Below, piece by piece: positions 1-13,450 of a stretch of DNA of 64,000 bases. Below the pieces are notes generated by a model. That model did not search any database and was not told the DNA's origin. It saw only the letters and a program-made list of their open reading frames with translations. The DNA is from Cryptomeria japonica (Eukaryota > Streptophyta > Pinopsida > Cupressales > Cupressaceae). The stretch lies in assembly GCF_030272615.1 (NCBI RefSeq), contig NC_081410.1, positions 571,837,241 through 571,901,240 on the forward strand, in the 5' to 3' direction. Each line of letters starts with the position of its first letter. Positions within the stretch are counted from its first letter, which is position 1. A program made the position numbers and the translations under genes.

Positions 1-546
1 AGGGTCAGGAGCGAAATTCTCATTTTGAGCTAATTTATCACTTATTTTCTCCTTTTCATGCCTTGGACATACTTTGTTAGGCTTCCTTCCATCATGATAA
101 TGTAATTTGCTCTTCAAGTTGACATCTAGCCCAAGATTTTGTGAAAAATAAGGTTTTACATGAATTTCGCTCTGGACCCTTTGGAAGGGTTAGGAGCGAA
201 ATTCACCTTAGGCTATAATCCTGACTTCATCTTTCACATTTCTTCATTCCAAATAAGTGTTTTGCCTTCACTCAAGCCTGGGAATGAGCAAGTTCGTGGC
301 TTTGGGCAATGTAGAGTGTCTTATAGAGGAATTCGCTCTGGACCCTTTGGAAGGGTCAAGAGCGAACTTCCTATTCTAGGCTTGATTCTCTTTGGAGTTG
401 ACTTGACTTCGCCTTAGACTGGCATCTTGATCCATTTATTTTCCTATTTTTGCAAATTCTCTCAACCACTCACTGACTTAGGTCAAATTTTAGGTCCCTT
501 ATGAAATTTCGCTCTGGACCCTTTGGAAGGGTTAGGAGCGAAATTC
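1..546. repeat. Dispersed hairpin repeats, four copies
   Basis: A roughly 43 bp near-perfect palindrome is seen at 162-204, 329-370 and 503-546, and its right half at 1-19. The arms read gaatttcgctc and gagcgaaattc, with ccctt/aaggg inside and a short loop. Copies are spaced about 167-185 bp apart, but the spacer sequences are not obviously alike, so this is not a simple tandem array. The palindromes could be part of the U3 of the LTR-like stretch that follows. No gene is supported here. Confidence 0.7.
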
Positions 547-879
547 ATGATTTGCTCAAATTCCTTGACCTTTTCATCAAATCATCATGTCTAGATTTGT
601 CCAAGGCATCTCCAAAGTACAGATAGGTCAACTACTTATCAATCAACACTCAAGACTTCATCACTCACCAATTTGACCTAACTCAGACCTTCAAAGATGA
701 TATTCACTCACCCAGCTTCATTGGCCTCCTCAAACTCAAACAAGACACATTTAGCAACAAGAGCAAAACTTCGCCCTATGGAAGACTTTCAAAGATGACC
801 CTAACCCTGAGCATCCACTGACTCATCCTAGCTAAAACAGAGCCTGCTATCTTAGTGATCCCTTTGGCAACACTCAACA

Positions 880-1340
880 TGCAAAGGCTAATAGACAAAA
901 CCCTAGAAGACCCAGAAAGCAAAAAAAGGAGGGGTCCCCATTTGCAATGGGGCGATGTGTGAATACTTCACAATACTACCCCAAGAGGGTTTTCCACTCA
1001 TGAAAATCTGTGTTACATGTTATTCATTGTCTCATTAGATCGCTTTGATATTCTTTGTCAATCTGCCCTATTATTGATATCTTGTTCAAAAAGTTTGTCA
1101 TATTGACTGTTTCATTCAAGGATTAAAGTAGTTCAGATAAGTATTGTTCCATTCTGTTTTCTTTTCAAAAGTCCGAGTTTCAAAAGTATAAAAGAACTTT
1201 TCAATTATGTTCATGTTGAATGGTTAAAGGTATATGCTTTTATAAAATCAAATCTGGTGTGTAAATTGTTTATATGCTGAGTCAAAATATCTGATGACTC
1301 TGATTCACCCCCTCCTCTCAGAGTCAGTTCACTTCCAACA
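880..1340 (+). mobile_element. LTR remnant (R-U5-like), copia-like
   Basis: The stretch ends in AACA at 1340 and carries, at 1295-1326, the same hairpin with a TTCACCCC-type loop that lies near the ends of three clearly delimited LTR families in this window. A purine run and a short ggggtcccc palindrome lie near 925-940. No PBS follows 1340 and no partner LTR was found, so this looks like a truncated or solo LTR. The left limit is a guess. Confidence 0.45.
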
Positions 1341-1362
1341 GTTACATCATCTCATTTGTTTT

Positions 1363-1707
1363 TCAACAAAACTTAAGACTATCAAAATGGTAGGCATGCT
1401 CACCAACTGGATTGTTGAGGAAAAAAATAACTATCCAACTGCCTTTCTCACCAACTGCCAAAGCCCAAAATAAATCATTCACACTCATGCCCTTCTTATC
1501 CTTGAACACACAAGGTGTCCAACAATTTTTCAGTTGCAAGGCTATATATCCTTTGATAGGAAGCTTAGCTTCCTTGTAAACATCCTACATTTCTATAAGA
1601 TAGCGCTTCACTGTCTATGTTGATGAAAGGATATCTACTGACTGTGACATTTGTTGCTCTCTGCAGATCAAAGTTACCCTCACCATTGTGCATCTTCTTC
1701 AATGAAA
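1363..1707 (-). pseudogene. Decayed unknown protein-coding remnant
   Basis: On the minus strand a reading frame ending in TGA at 1363-1365 is open for 73 codons up to a TAG at 1585-1587, then continues past a second TAG (1615-1617) to a TGA near 1707. The 73-codon stretch looks protein-like, with phrases such as KEAKLPIKGYIALQLKNCW and SVNDLFWALAVGEKGSW. I do not recognise a family. It abuts the LTR remnant end at 1340, so it could belong to a retroelement. The stops fit CAG and CGA codons lost by C-to-T change. The 5' end is not resolved. Confidence 0.35.
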
Positions 1708-1799
1708 CGGTGTAACCAGTGAGGAAAACGGGGCCTATGTTCAACAAGCAATGGTGGATAGGAGGATGAAACAAGGGGAGAGACAAAAAAAAACAATAA

Positions 1800-4466
1800 G
1801 TTTCAACATGTGTAAGAGTTCAAGATGATTAGAGTGTAATACATTAATTTATATACGATAACATCTATTTGAAACATGGTCAATTTGGTATAAAACAAAT
1901 GATGTATTGAGTGTAATTATGTAATGTCGTCGTCCTTCTGATCTAAGGCTTACGGTTAGCTCACCAATTAAATGAAATCACAGAGAATTTCTTTTTACTT
2001 TTTTTTTTCAAACACGTAAACTGCTGTTTGCAATAGGTATGTAGCTAAAATATTACCATTAACTGATAACCTCATCTTTCCACAACAAATCTGAGGGATT
2101 GTAACCGAGTCATTAAATACATCATAAACAAATGTAGATCTAATTGCAAGGCATCAAACAGTCCTTAATTGCTTACATAATGTTCACCAAACAGCTCATT
2201 GATGACCATCAACCATTCGAGAGAGGTGTAGATGTTTGCTGTTTGGAAGGTATGTCAATAGATGCCATCTGAGTATTAGAATGATGACCTGGAACAGTTC
2301 AGGCCAGCGCCCCTGTTTAGACCTGGCAACCAGCTCAGGTGAAGGACAACGAGGCGCGTAATATCACTGAATTCCGCTGGCTCCCACTGGGAACTGGGGT
2401 CTACTCTCTGCAAAGTTCAAACCACAGATATGCAGCAATCCTTGGCGAACAGCCTTCCAATCCTTTGTTTCCAAGCCGAAATAATAATCAGTCCCAAGTC
2501 TGCAGCTCCAGAAAATGGCGATCAGACCTTCAGTTTGCAAGCACTTAGAATCACCTTTGAAGTTTAATATATTACTTCTCCTTTGGTGCTTGGAAGGAAA
2601 CCCTAGTAATGGCAACCGGGGCAAATCTGATGCAGGAGCATCACCAATAATGGATTCTATTTTTGGAATTGACAGCTTGTGGGATGTCAGCTGGGCATTA
2701 GATGGGGCAGTGTCTATTTTTTAAACTTTATTTTAGCACTGTTGGCTGGTGCAGGGACAGGAACAGATATTTAATTTGTTTTCAGAGATGTTTTAACTTA
2801 TTTTTGGTACAAAGAAAGAGGGCAGCAGATATAAAAAGAGGATGTTATAAAATTTTCTGATATGAAGATTAGACTTTAGAATCATAGTTTTGGTGTCTGA
2901 AAAGAGTCTTTGGCATTGCAATAAGATAAAGATTTGTATTAGGTCTGGTTGTCAGTTTGTTGGGAAATATTAGAATTGTTAGTAAATCTTTATAGCAGGT
3001 TTTGTCTTGTTTTGAGTGAATGAATTTTCAGGTCATTTATCTGATCATTCGAGGAGATATGGAGTGATGTGTGTCTTATTAGTTCAATAAAATGTCATCA
3101 AAATTTTAAGGTGTAAATACGTTTTTGTTTAAATTCTGTGTTTGCCTACAAGGATTGGCTGCCTTTCATTGGGTATCTGGTCCTTGCCTCAATCAAAATC
3201 AGACTTTATTAAGCTACAAAATTAAAATTGCAGGCAAAAAAATGCAATAAGGCACTAAGAATTGACAAGCTAAGGCCAAGGATTTCGTCCTGACCTTGAT
3301 GTCTGCTAGGGTTTGCATCCCAGCAGCTTGATCTTGGAAAAAAATTCCAAAACTTATTAATCCAGTATATGGCACCCAACTCACAAAATTACATTTATAC
3401 CTGGAAAATGGACGCTAGGGTCCTAAATTTTGGCCCTAAACTTAAATTAGCTTTATTTTATTATATACTTATTATTATTTTTTATTATTTTTAATTTTGT
3501 GATGGGTGTTAAAAAACACCTTTTTAATAATGGCTCACCGACAAGCTAGGAGAGAAGCATGACAAATTAATAGGCATTTCTTGTTTGAGTAATGGGATTT
3601 TAAATTAATAACAGTTGGTCAGTTTTTCAAACTAAATACAATCAAACACATTTGAAATTTTGGATAGATGAAATAGAGGCATCTCTTTATAGTCATGATT
3701 AAAGATTACATGTTTGTATAGGAGACAAGTTAAGCTATATACAGAATAAATTTCAGGTGATGACATGATGTCATGTAGATGCTACATCATCCCAAAGTTT
3801 AGGTGCCCAGCAGTAGTCTCATCCCCTAGTTATTTTATGATCTGTAGCTGCTCCTTTCTATTGTGGGATGGGCTTTCATAACCTTGATTCTCATAGCTTC
3901 TTAGGGTACTCTTCAATCTCATATGCTCTTGTTTTTCACTATTTAGTTGACCCTAACTACATATTTTATTATACCACTTTTCAACCATGGCGTGATCATA
4001 TAATTCCAATACATTATTTTTCGATTCAAATGGCCCTAAATACATGGCTTATTGTATCAGATGATAGAAATAATCCAGAGAAAAAACCCATAGAAATAAC
4101 AGCAGTAAGAGTAAAGAATGACCAAGAGATGCCTTCCTCCAAGCACTCCATTTTCTTAAGGCATTCCTCTCCATTCCAATTCCTCCACCTCTGCCTTTCT
4201 CCGGAGTTACTGCAGGCTTCCTGAACAACAATTCAACAAGATGACTCCCCCATGGCGTTATAAAACAGGGCTTCAATAAATACCACATATTTATATCATG
4301 GGAATGACAAATTATATGATTTAATCAAAGTCAACATGGTCTTTTACTTGAGAGACTAGAAACAGCACATTTTCAGAATTTGAAACGAATAAGTTGAAAT
4401 CCTTCTACACTGCAACTCTGACACCATGATAGTGTAAATTTGTGTTTTGTATAGCTTCGCTTAACA
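1800..4466. other. Intergenic DNA, no supported gene
   Basis: The sequence is AT-rich and has only short open frames on both strands, none with a recognisable domain. A less AT-rich patch near 2330-2720 could be an old exon or pseudogene, but opposite-strand frames overlap there and none is convincing. The segment next to 4467 would hold the 3' UTR of the PPR gene. Confidence 0.6.
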
Positions 4467-7373
4467 TTACCAATAATCTCTGCAAGAACATTGTCCATTT
4501 TTGAAATGATGGAATCGGTTTATGTCTCTCACAACAATTTCTCTTAAAACAATCCTGGAAAGAAGCTTAGTTACAGTGTGGCAGTGAACACATACTCGAA
4601 GGTTCTTGACTACACGAATAATTGTTCCAGGGGATGTGTTCAACAGGCCGAATGCGATTGCCAACATCTCACTATGGTGGCCAATGAATATTTCCTTCTC
4701 CTCCTTCTCCACATCATTCAATACAAGTCTTGAATCTAAAATATACCCTGCTGCCTTCATCTCCCAAGACAATTTCTCCAGCTTTGCATATATCTCCTGT
4801 GTTTGCGGGTGTGATCTGTCTCCTACACAAAAAGTGTGTACGATATTATTGACTTCAATCCAACTACATCCAGGTGTCTTTTTTATTCCTCTATCTTTGA
4901 ACAATTTCCATACCCTTTGAACATCACCCCACCTGCCCACCTCTGCATAAATGTTTGACAGAAGAGCATAAGGTGCAGCATTTTTTAAATCCAACTCAAA
5001 AATAAGTGTTGCAACAAATTCTCCTAACTCTAAAATCTTATGTGATCTACAGGCACCAAGCAAAGACATCCACACAATTGCCCCCGGTTTTATTGGCATT
5101 TTGATGATAAAGTTTAGGGTTTCCTCAAGATAGCCAGCACGGCCAAGAAGGTCAACAATGCATATATAATGATCCATTGTAGGCAAAATGCAATAAGAGT
5201 CACTCATTTGACTGAAGTATTTACAGCCCTCATCTACTAGACCTGCATGGCTGCATGCGAATAAAAGACAAACAAGGCTTATATGGCTGGGGTTAGTTCC
5301 AGAGATCTTCATTAATTCAAAAAGTTTGAGAGCACCCCTGCCATATCCATGCATTGCATACCCTGCAATCATTACAGTCCATGAGATCACATTTGGATAA
5401 TGTATTTTGTCAAATAGTTTGCGTGCCTTGTGTATGCTTCCACATTTTGCATACATGTTTATCAGGGCAGTCACAAGCACATCATCTGACAAAAAGCTGC
5501 TTTCGACTATTCTTTGATGAATCTCCAAGCCCTGTCCTAATGCTCCCACTTTGGCACACACCGGGAGGATGCTGGCAAAGATGAATAGATCGGGTTGGAC
5601 ACCTGTTCGTTGAATTTCTTTAAATATCTCTAGGGCTTTTTCATGAAGTCCATTTTGTGCATATCCAGCAATGAGTGCATTCCACGAAACCACATTTTGT
5701 TGAGGCATTTCTTTGAAGAGTCTCAAAGCTTCGTCAAGAAAACCACTTTGTACATATCCTGTAATCATAGCATTCCACGAGACTGCATCACGTTGAGGCA
5801 TTTTGTCAAACAGTCTGCATGCCTTCTGTATGCTTCCACATTTTGCATACATGTGTATAAGGGCATTCACAACCACAGTGCCCGAGAAGAATCTGCTTTC
5901 AATTATTTTTTGGTGGATTTCTGTTCCCTGTTTCAAAGCTCCCATTTTGGCACATACTGGGAGGATGCTGGCAAAGGTGAACTGATTTGGTTGGACACCT
6001 GTTTGTTGCATTTGATTAAAAATTTCCAGTGCATTTGGAACAAGTCCATTTTGTGCATATCCAGCAATGATTACATTAGATGAGACAACATTCTGTTTAG
6101 GATTTTTTTTGAAAAGACTTAGAGCCTCCTCAAGAATACCATTCTGTATGTATCCTGCAATCATTGCGTTCCATGAGATTGCATCTCGTTGAGGCATTTT
6201 ATCAAACAAATGGCGTGCCTTTTGTATACTTCCAAATTTCACAAACATGTCAATCAGGGCCGTCACAAGTTTGACGTCTGACAAAAATCCACATTCGATT
6301 ACTCTTTGATGGATTTCGATACCATGTTCCAATGCTCCAAATTTGGTGCATCCAGGGAGGATGCCAGCAAAGGTAGCCGCGTTTGGCTTTACACCTTGCA
6401 GTTGCATTTGCTTTAAAATCTCTAAAGCCTTTTCAACAAGTCCATTTTGTGCATATCCAGCAATGAGTGCATTCCATGATACCACATCTCGTTGAGGCAT
6501 TTCATTGAAAAGCTTTAAAGCCTCATCAAGAACACCATTTTGGGCATATCCTACAATCATAGCATTGCATGAGACCACATTACCTTGAGGCATTTCTTTG
6601 AATAGCTTTACAGCCTCCTCAAGAACACCATTTTCTGCATATGCAGCTATCAGTGCAGTCCATGAGAATGCATCTCGTTGAGACATTTTGTCAAACACCT
6701 CGCGCGCTTTCCGTACGCTTCCACATTTCACATACATATCAATCAGAGTATTGGCAACTACACCATCTGACATTAAGCCTCTTTCAATTACTCTCTGATG
6801 AATTTCTGTACCCAGTTCCAAAGCTCCCATTTTTGCACACGAAGGTAAGATGCTGGCAAAGGTGAATTGATCAGGTTGGACACTCGTTCTTTGCATTTGG
6901 CAAAACTGTCTCAATGCCACTTGAGGAAATCCATTTCTTCGATGAGCTGAAATTATGTTATTCCATGAGAAAACATCTGGTTCTTTCATGTCGCCAAAAA
7001 CTTTGCAACCATTCACATAACTTCCGCACTTGTCATACATATTGATTAGTTGATTCTGAAAGATGGTCTGTGTAGCAAACATAAATCCCCTGTCAGTGAT
7101 GTAAGAGTGGATTAGCTTACCCTCTGAAAGGTTTTTCTTGGCAGTGCAGGTCTGCAGCAGTTGAATATATGTTTGAGAATCACGAGGAGGGTTGTGTGTA
7201 GTAAGCATAATGCTTATAGCCTCCTTCAACCGAAACTCTCTACAGAGTGCTCTGACATGGGAAGTGGATGAGATGGTACGATTGAAGCCGGGACAATATG
7301 CGGTGAAATTATTCATACCAACCCAGTAAAACACCATTATGGTTCTGGTTCTGAAACATGGTATTATAGCCAT
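4467..7373 (-). CDS. PLS-DYW pentatricopeptide repeat protein (organelle RNA editing factor)
   Basis: This is one uninterrupted 968-residue frame, the only intact host gene in the window. After a basic N-terminus that could be a mitochondrial or plastid targeting signal, PPR motifs run from about residue 60 to 830 (recurring SWNAMIAGYAQNG and LIDMYVKCGS blocks). The DYW domain follows from about 834. It has the PGCSWIEV box, the zinc/catalytic HSE (about 900-902), CVHC (about 928-931), and the C-terminal CSCRDYW end. In this family the PPR tract binds RNA base by base and DYW is the cytidine deaminase for C-to-U editing in organelles; the target here cannot be told. Three spacings between EIHQ(R/K) blocks are about 164, 132 and 132 residues, so part of the tract grew by duplication. 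The start is the first ATG of the frame. No intron is needed, as is common for PPR genes. Length is typical to long for DYW proteins. Confidence 0.93.
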   Translation of the reverse strand: MAIIPCFRTRTIMVFYWVGMNNFTAYCPGFNRTISSTSHVRALCREFRLKEAISIMLTTHNPPRDSQTYIQLLQTCTAKKNLSEGKLIHSYITDRGFMFATQTIFQNQLINMYDKCGSYVNGCKVFGDMKEPDVFSWNNIISAHRRNGFPQVALRQFCQMQRTSVQPDQFTFASILPSCAKMGALELGTEIHQRVIERGLMSDGVVANTLIDMYVKCGSVRKAREVFDKMSQRDAFSWTALIAAYAENGVLEEAVKLFKEMPQGNVVSCNAMIVGYAQNGVLDEALKLFNEMPQRDVVSWNALIAGYAQNGLVEKALEILKQMQLQGVKPNAATFAGILPGCTKFGALEHGIEIHQRVIECGFLSDVKLVTALIDMFVKFGSIQKARHLFDKMPQRDAISWNAMIAGYIQNGILEEALSLFKKNPKQNVVSSNVIIAGYAQNGLVPNALEIFNQMQQTGVQPNQFTFASILPVCAKMGALKQGTEIHQKIIESRFFSGTVVVNALIHMYAKCGSIQKACRLFDKMPQRDAVSWNAMITGYVQSGFLDEALRLFKEMPQQNVVSWNALIAGYAQNGLHEKALEIFKEIQRTGVQPDLFIFASILPVCAKVGALGQGLEIHQRIVESSFLSDDVLVTALINMYAKCGSIHKARKLFDKIHYPNVISWTVMIAGYAMHGYGRGALKLFELMKISGTNPSHISLVCLLFACSHAGLVDEGCKYFSQMSDSYCILPTMDHYICIVDLLGRAGYLEETLNFIIKMPIKPGAIVWMSLLGACRSHKILELGEFVATLIFELDLKNAAPYALLSNIYAEVGRWGDVQRVWKLFKDRGIKKTPGCSWIEVNNIVHTFCVGDRSHPQTQEIYAKLEKLSWEMKAAGYILDSRLVLNDVEKEEKEIFIGHHSEMLAIAFGLLNTSPGTIIRVVKNLRVCVHCHTVTKLLSRIVLREIVVRDINRFHHFKNGQCSCRDYW

Positions 7374-8330
7374 TTATACAGTCCAGACCTTCCTACTGGC
7401 TCCCTTTCCACCCACCAGCCTAACTTATATGCATCAAGTTACATTCTCTTGAAAGAGAATCTCAGATGCTCCATTGAAGGACGACCTGGCACTAACCAAT
7501 GTTATTTCCTCCATCCTTAGATACCCACGTCACAGGGTTCTGTGGTTATCTGGTATCGATAGAGTTGAATCTGGGAGCAGTTATGCTTCCGTAAAAAGGT
7601 GGAAGTTCGCCATGAAAATGCATTCCGAGGTTAGGCTGCAATTCCTCTGCAGTAAAGATTGAATTCGATGCTCCTTTAACATTCTTTTTCACCGGTTCAA
7701 CAGTTGTTATAGCATCGTTTGTGCGAGCCATGACATATATTCTATGCTAACACCATTGTAGGCCCATTGCTTATTTGTGTAAAGCCAAATTCTTAGACTT
7801 CTAGCTTTAGGTTTCTTCTCTCATAAAAATATTTTATTTTGTACTCACTCCCTTTTTTTTTTTTGAGTGTCCCATTTATTTAAGGGGTTAATAAATTATA
7901 AAGTAAATTTGATTTTAATGATTAATAAAAATAAAAATAATATACATGTATTTTATGGTAAGATTGTTGTAAGGTGATTGTTCATTTGTATGTGAGAGAA
8001 ATCTTTTTTGGTTAATTGATTACTGTTATATAATGTGTGTGTCTATCTATTAATTATTTATTTTGTCAATGGTAAGATCATTGCAGGGAAATTGCTCATT
8101 TTGTGTAAGAGCAAACTCTTTTGGTTGGTTGGTAACATAAAGTTGATTGCTTTAGGTTTTTATTTTTATATAGTATTTTATTTTGCAGCGAACGTCTTTC
8201 ATTTTGAGTCATTCGATTTAATGGGTTAGTTTTTTTAATCAAGAATAATAAAATATAATATAAATTTAATTTTAATAATTAATATAAATAAAAGATAATA
8301 TTTATATCAAATTAAAAATGATGTGAAAAA
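7374..8330. other. Intergenic, AT-rich; presumed PPR upstream region
   Basis: This holds the promoter side of the minus-strand PPR gene next to 7373 and then AT-rich DNA up to the copia-like LTR at 8331. A pyrimidine run with a gagtgtcccat motif near 7846-7874 resembles miniature transposon ends, but I found no matching partner. No gene is supported. Confidence 0.5.
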
Positions 8331-8561
8331 GGTTAGAGTAATTAGGACAGTTATCTTATTATTTATTAATTAGGTCCTTTAATTACTTTTTCACTTAAGC
8401 TAAACTTAGGTGCCTTTTAGCTTTTATTTAATTAGACTAATATTAGCTTCACTTTAATTCATGTTGTAGTTGAACTTAATTTAATTCTTCATGTTATTTC
8501 TTTAGTTCTCCTAATTTTAGGATTAGGACATCTCTTGCTCTCTATAAAAGGATGAACTCAC
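8331..8561 (+). repeat. 5' LTR of element A, left part
   Basis: This aligns with 38053 onward, with the first base changed (GG for TG). A TATA box, tataaaag, is at 8543-8550. It breaks at tgaactcac (8553-8561), the duplicated target of element G, and resumes at 14249. Confidence 0.8.
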
Positions 8562-10059
8562 AATAATGGTTCCCACTTTTTGGCCAACTTCGACACTTAG
8601 ATGAACACTTTGAAAAAAACCTTCACTTTCCAACACCTATAAATTTTAAACCATTATGAATTTGAAGATGATATAAACTAGTGATTTGTAACATCTTGTC
8701 TGTAGATTCTAAATATATTTTTTTCATTTTTTTTTGAAGAAAATTGTATTGATCTTTCCATCTCCCTTGAAAAGTAGTTTTTAACAACAAACAACATTTT
8801 TTAAGAGTGACGTGCATCCGAAATGCATATCTTTTTTTCTATAAATGAAAAAAACTCAATTCTCTCGAATTTTGGTGTGTAACATCAATACCCAGTGCAC
8901 GGAGTTGGTTTGATAGTGGTATATTGAATATTTTTCATTTTATTAAGTTTTGAAGTTCGACTAATTATAATTTAGACATAGGTGTATGCTTGACCACATA
9001 ACTTGTTCTATATATATCAAAATTAACTTTTTTTTGTTAGAAAGAAGATATCAATACCTAGTGTATAGATATTTTTCAGAATTCTTTTGAATTAGTTCAC
9101 TATTTTTCCCAATGTGTTGAACAGAGAAGTTCATGTTTAGTGAAAAACCTATATTTGGTAAAATTTAAAAAAACAAAATCATAATAAACTCACAATGTAA
9201 TAAAATTATAGTCATTGGAAAGCTTGCTTCGAGGACTACCATCCTACATTTTGGGTTTTCAAGATTCTCTCATTTGAGCCTTGAACCAGAGGTTTGAAGG
9301 CTAAAATTTCTCCAAATTCTGAAGAGATTGGGGGAGAGATGCTTAGTAAGGGGGTTTGCTCGAACACCCCTTCAAGCGAAGTGGGTCCAAACGAACCTTG
9401 CATAGTTCATTCGAACCCGTGTTCAAGCGAACATGGATGGCACAAACAATTATATAACGGACTTGTTCGTTCGAAGTTGCCCTTTTCTAATTGCTGACGT
9501 TCGAACGAACTCTGATCGACATATTTTTTTTTTATAATTAACAATCACATATAAATATAGATGTTTTATTTCATTGTTTCAAACACAAATTATCAAAGTA
9601 ATTCACATTTTTTAGTAAAATAAGACATTTGAAGGTCATTTTAAGGGTGACAATTTTTAAGATGTTTGAAGACATTTGAAGGTTTTGAAGGTCATTTTAA
9701 GGACATGGGGAACAAGAGGACAAGGCAAAATAAAACTTCAAGGAAGTATTCGGCTAACACGAAACAAAGATATCGAGAGCTAAGAATGCAAAGATATTAT
9801 GCATGTATGTATCTTTACTTAATTTCTATTTAATTATACTTGTATTACGTACTTGAAATTGTGCTAATTGATTAGTTAAATATTTTTTATGTAATAATTT
9901 TATCTTAATTATTTATAAATTATGTTATTTTGATTAAATATTTTTAAGTGTGTTTGTGCTTTTTAAAGTTATGAGACAATTTGAATAAATGCATTAAAAT
10001 AATCAAATTTGAAATTGCTTAAATATTTTTATAACTCCTCTTTCACTATACATAGTCCT

Positions 10060-11362
<1,303 letters not shown>

Positions 11363-13450
11363 TGTTGTTAGGGGTCACACATGGTGTTAGGACACCATAT
11401 GACGCCTTAGGATACCATATGAACCATTAGGACATCATAACATCCTAATGGTTCATATGTTGTCCTAAGGGGTCATGTGGTGTCATTAGGGGTCATATGA
11501 GGTCATAAGGGGTCACACATGGTGTTAGGACACCATATAAACCATTAGGAAATCATATGCTCCTAATGGTTCATATGTTGTCCTAAGAGGTCATGTGGTA
11601 TTGTTAGGGGTCATATGAGGTCCTAAAGGGTCACACATGGTGTTAGAACACCATATGACCCCTTAGGACAACGCCATATAAACCATTAGGAAATCATATG
11701 CTCCTAATGGTTCATATGTTGTCCTAAGAGGTCATGTGGTATTGTTAGGGGTCATATGAGGTCCTAAGGGGTCACACATGGTGTTAGAACACCATATGAC
11801 CCCCTAGGACAACATATGAACCATTAGGACATCATACACTCCTAATGGTTCATATGTTGTCCTAAGGGGTCATGTGGTATCGTTAGGGGTTGTATGAGGT
11901 CCTAAGGGGCCACACATGATGTTAGAACACCAAATGACCCCTTAGGATACTGTATGAACCATTAGGACATCATATTGTCCTAATGGTTCCTATCTTGTCC
12001 TAAGGGGGCATGTGGGGTCGTTAAGGGTCATATGAGGTCCTAAGGGATCACCCATGGTGTTAGAACACCAAATGACCCCTTAGGACACCGTATGAACCAT
12101 TAGGACATCATATCATCCTAATGGTTTGTATGTTGTCCTAAGTGGTTATGTGGTGTCGTTAGGGGTCATATGAGGTCATAAGGGGTCACACATGGTGTTA
12201 GAGTTCACCACATGACCCCTTAGGACACCATATGAACCATTAGGACATCATATCATCTTAATGGTTCATATGTTTCTCTAAGGGGTCATGCAGTGTTATT
12301 AGGGTTCATATGAGGTCATAAGGGGTCACACATGGTGTTAGGACACCATATGACCCCTTAGGACACTGTATGAACCATTAGGACATCATATTATCCTAAT
12401 GGTTCATATGTTGTCCTAAGGGGTCATGTGGTGTTGTTAGGGGTCATATGGGGTCCTAAGGGGTCACACATGGTGTTAGAACACCACATGAACCCTTAGG
12501 ACACCATATGACCATTAGGAAATCATATGGTCCTAATGGTTCATATGGTGTCCTAAGGGGTCACACATGGTGTTAGAACACCACATGAACCCTTAGGACA
12601 CCATATGACCATTAGGACATCATATGGTCCTAATGGTTCATATGGTGTCCTAAGGGGTCATGTGGTGTTGTTAGGGGTCATATGAGGTCCTAAGGGATCA
12701 CACATGGTGTTAGAACACCATATGACCCCTTAGGACACTGTATGAACCATTAGGATATCATATCATCCTAATGGTTCATATGTTGTCCTAAGGGGTCATG
12801 TGGTGTAATTAGGGGTCATATGAGGTCCTAAGGGGTCACACACAGTGTTAGAACACCAAATGACCCCTTACAACATCACATGAAACATTAGGACATCATA
12901 TCATCCTAATGGTTCATATGTTGTCCTAAGGGGTCATATGGGGTCATATGGGGTCACACATGGTGTTAGAGCACCACATGACTCCTTAGGACATCATATG
13001 AACCATTAGGACATCATATGGTCCTAATGGTTCATATGTTGTCCTACAGGATCATGTGGTGTCATTAGGGGTCATATGGGGTCCCAAGGGGTCACACATG
13101 GTGTTAGAACACCATATGACCCCTTACGAAAACATATGGTCCTAATGGTTCATATGTTGTCCTAAGGGGTCATTTGGTGTCATTAGGGGTCATATGGGGT
13201 CCTAAGGGGTCACACATGGTGTTAGAACACCATTTGACCTCTTAGGACACCATATGAACCATTAGGACATCATATCATTCTAATTGTTCATATGTTGTCC
13301 TAAAGGGTCATTTGGTGTCGTTAGGGGTCATATGGGGTCCTAAGGGGTCACACATTGTGTTAGATCACCATATGAGCCCTTACAACACCATATGTCCTAT
13401 GACGTCCTAAGGGGTCATATGGTGTTCTAAGGGTTCATGTTGTGTACTAG
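11363..13450. repeat. Tandem array of palindromic units
   Basis: About 16 degenerate copies, usually near 140 bp apart, each begin with ggggtcacacatggtgttag. Within a unit there is ggtgttag-acacc, then a long inverted repeat: gaccccttagga with its complement tcctaaggggtc, enclosing gaaccattagga and tcctaatggttc around a catatg-rich centre. A single unit can therefore fold into a hairpin of some 35 bp stem. The array sits in the middle of element G. Confidence 0.9.

Noticed and set aside
2339-2724. Overlapping short frames on both strands in a less AT-rich patch
   Set aside because: No domain, no splice pattern, and frames compete on both strands; at most an old exon or pseudogene.
3868-4224. 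118-codon plus-strand frame downstream of the PPR gene
   Set aside because: Composition is not protein-like beyond chance, an opposing frame overlaps it, and no family is recognised.
11363-13450. Possible CRISPR-like array
   Set aside because: Units are degenerate, palindromic throughout and without unique spacers; this is a plant genome.
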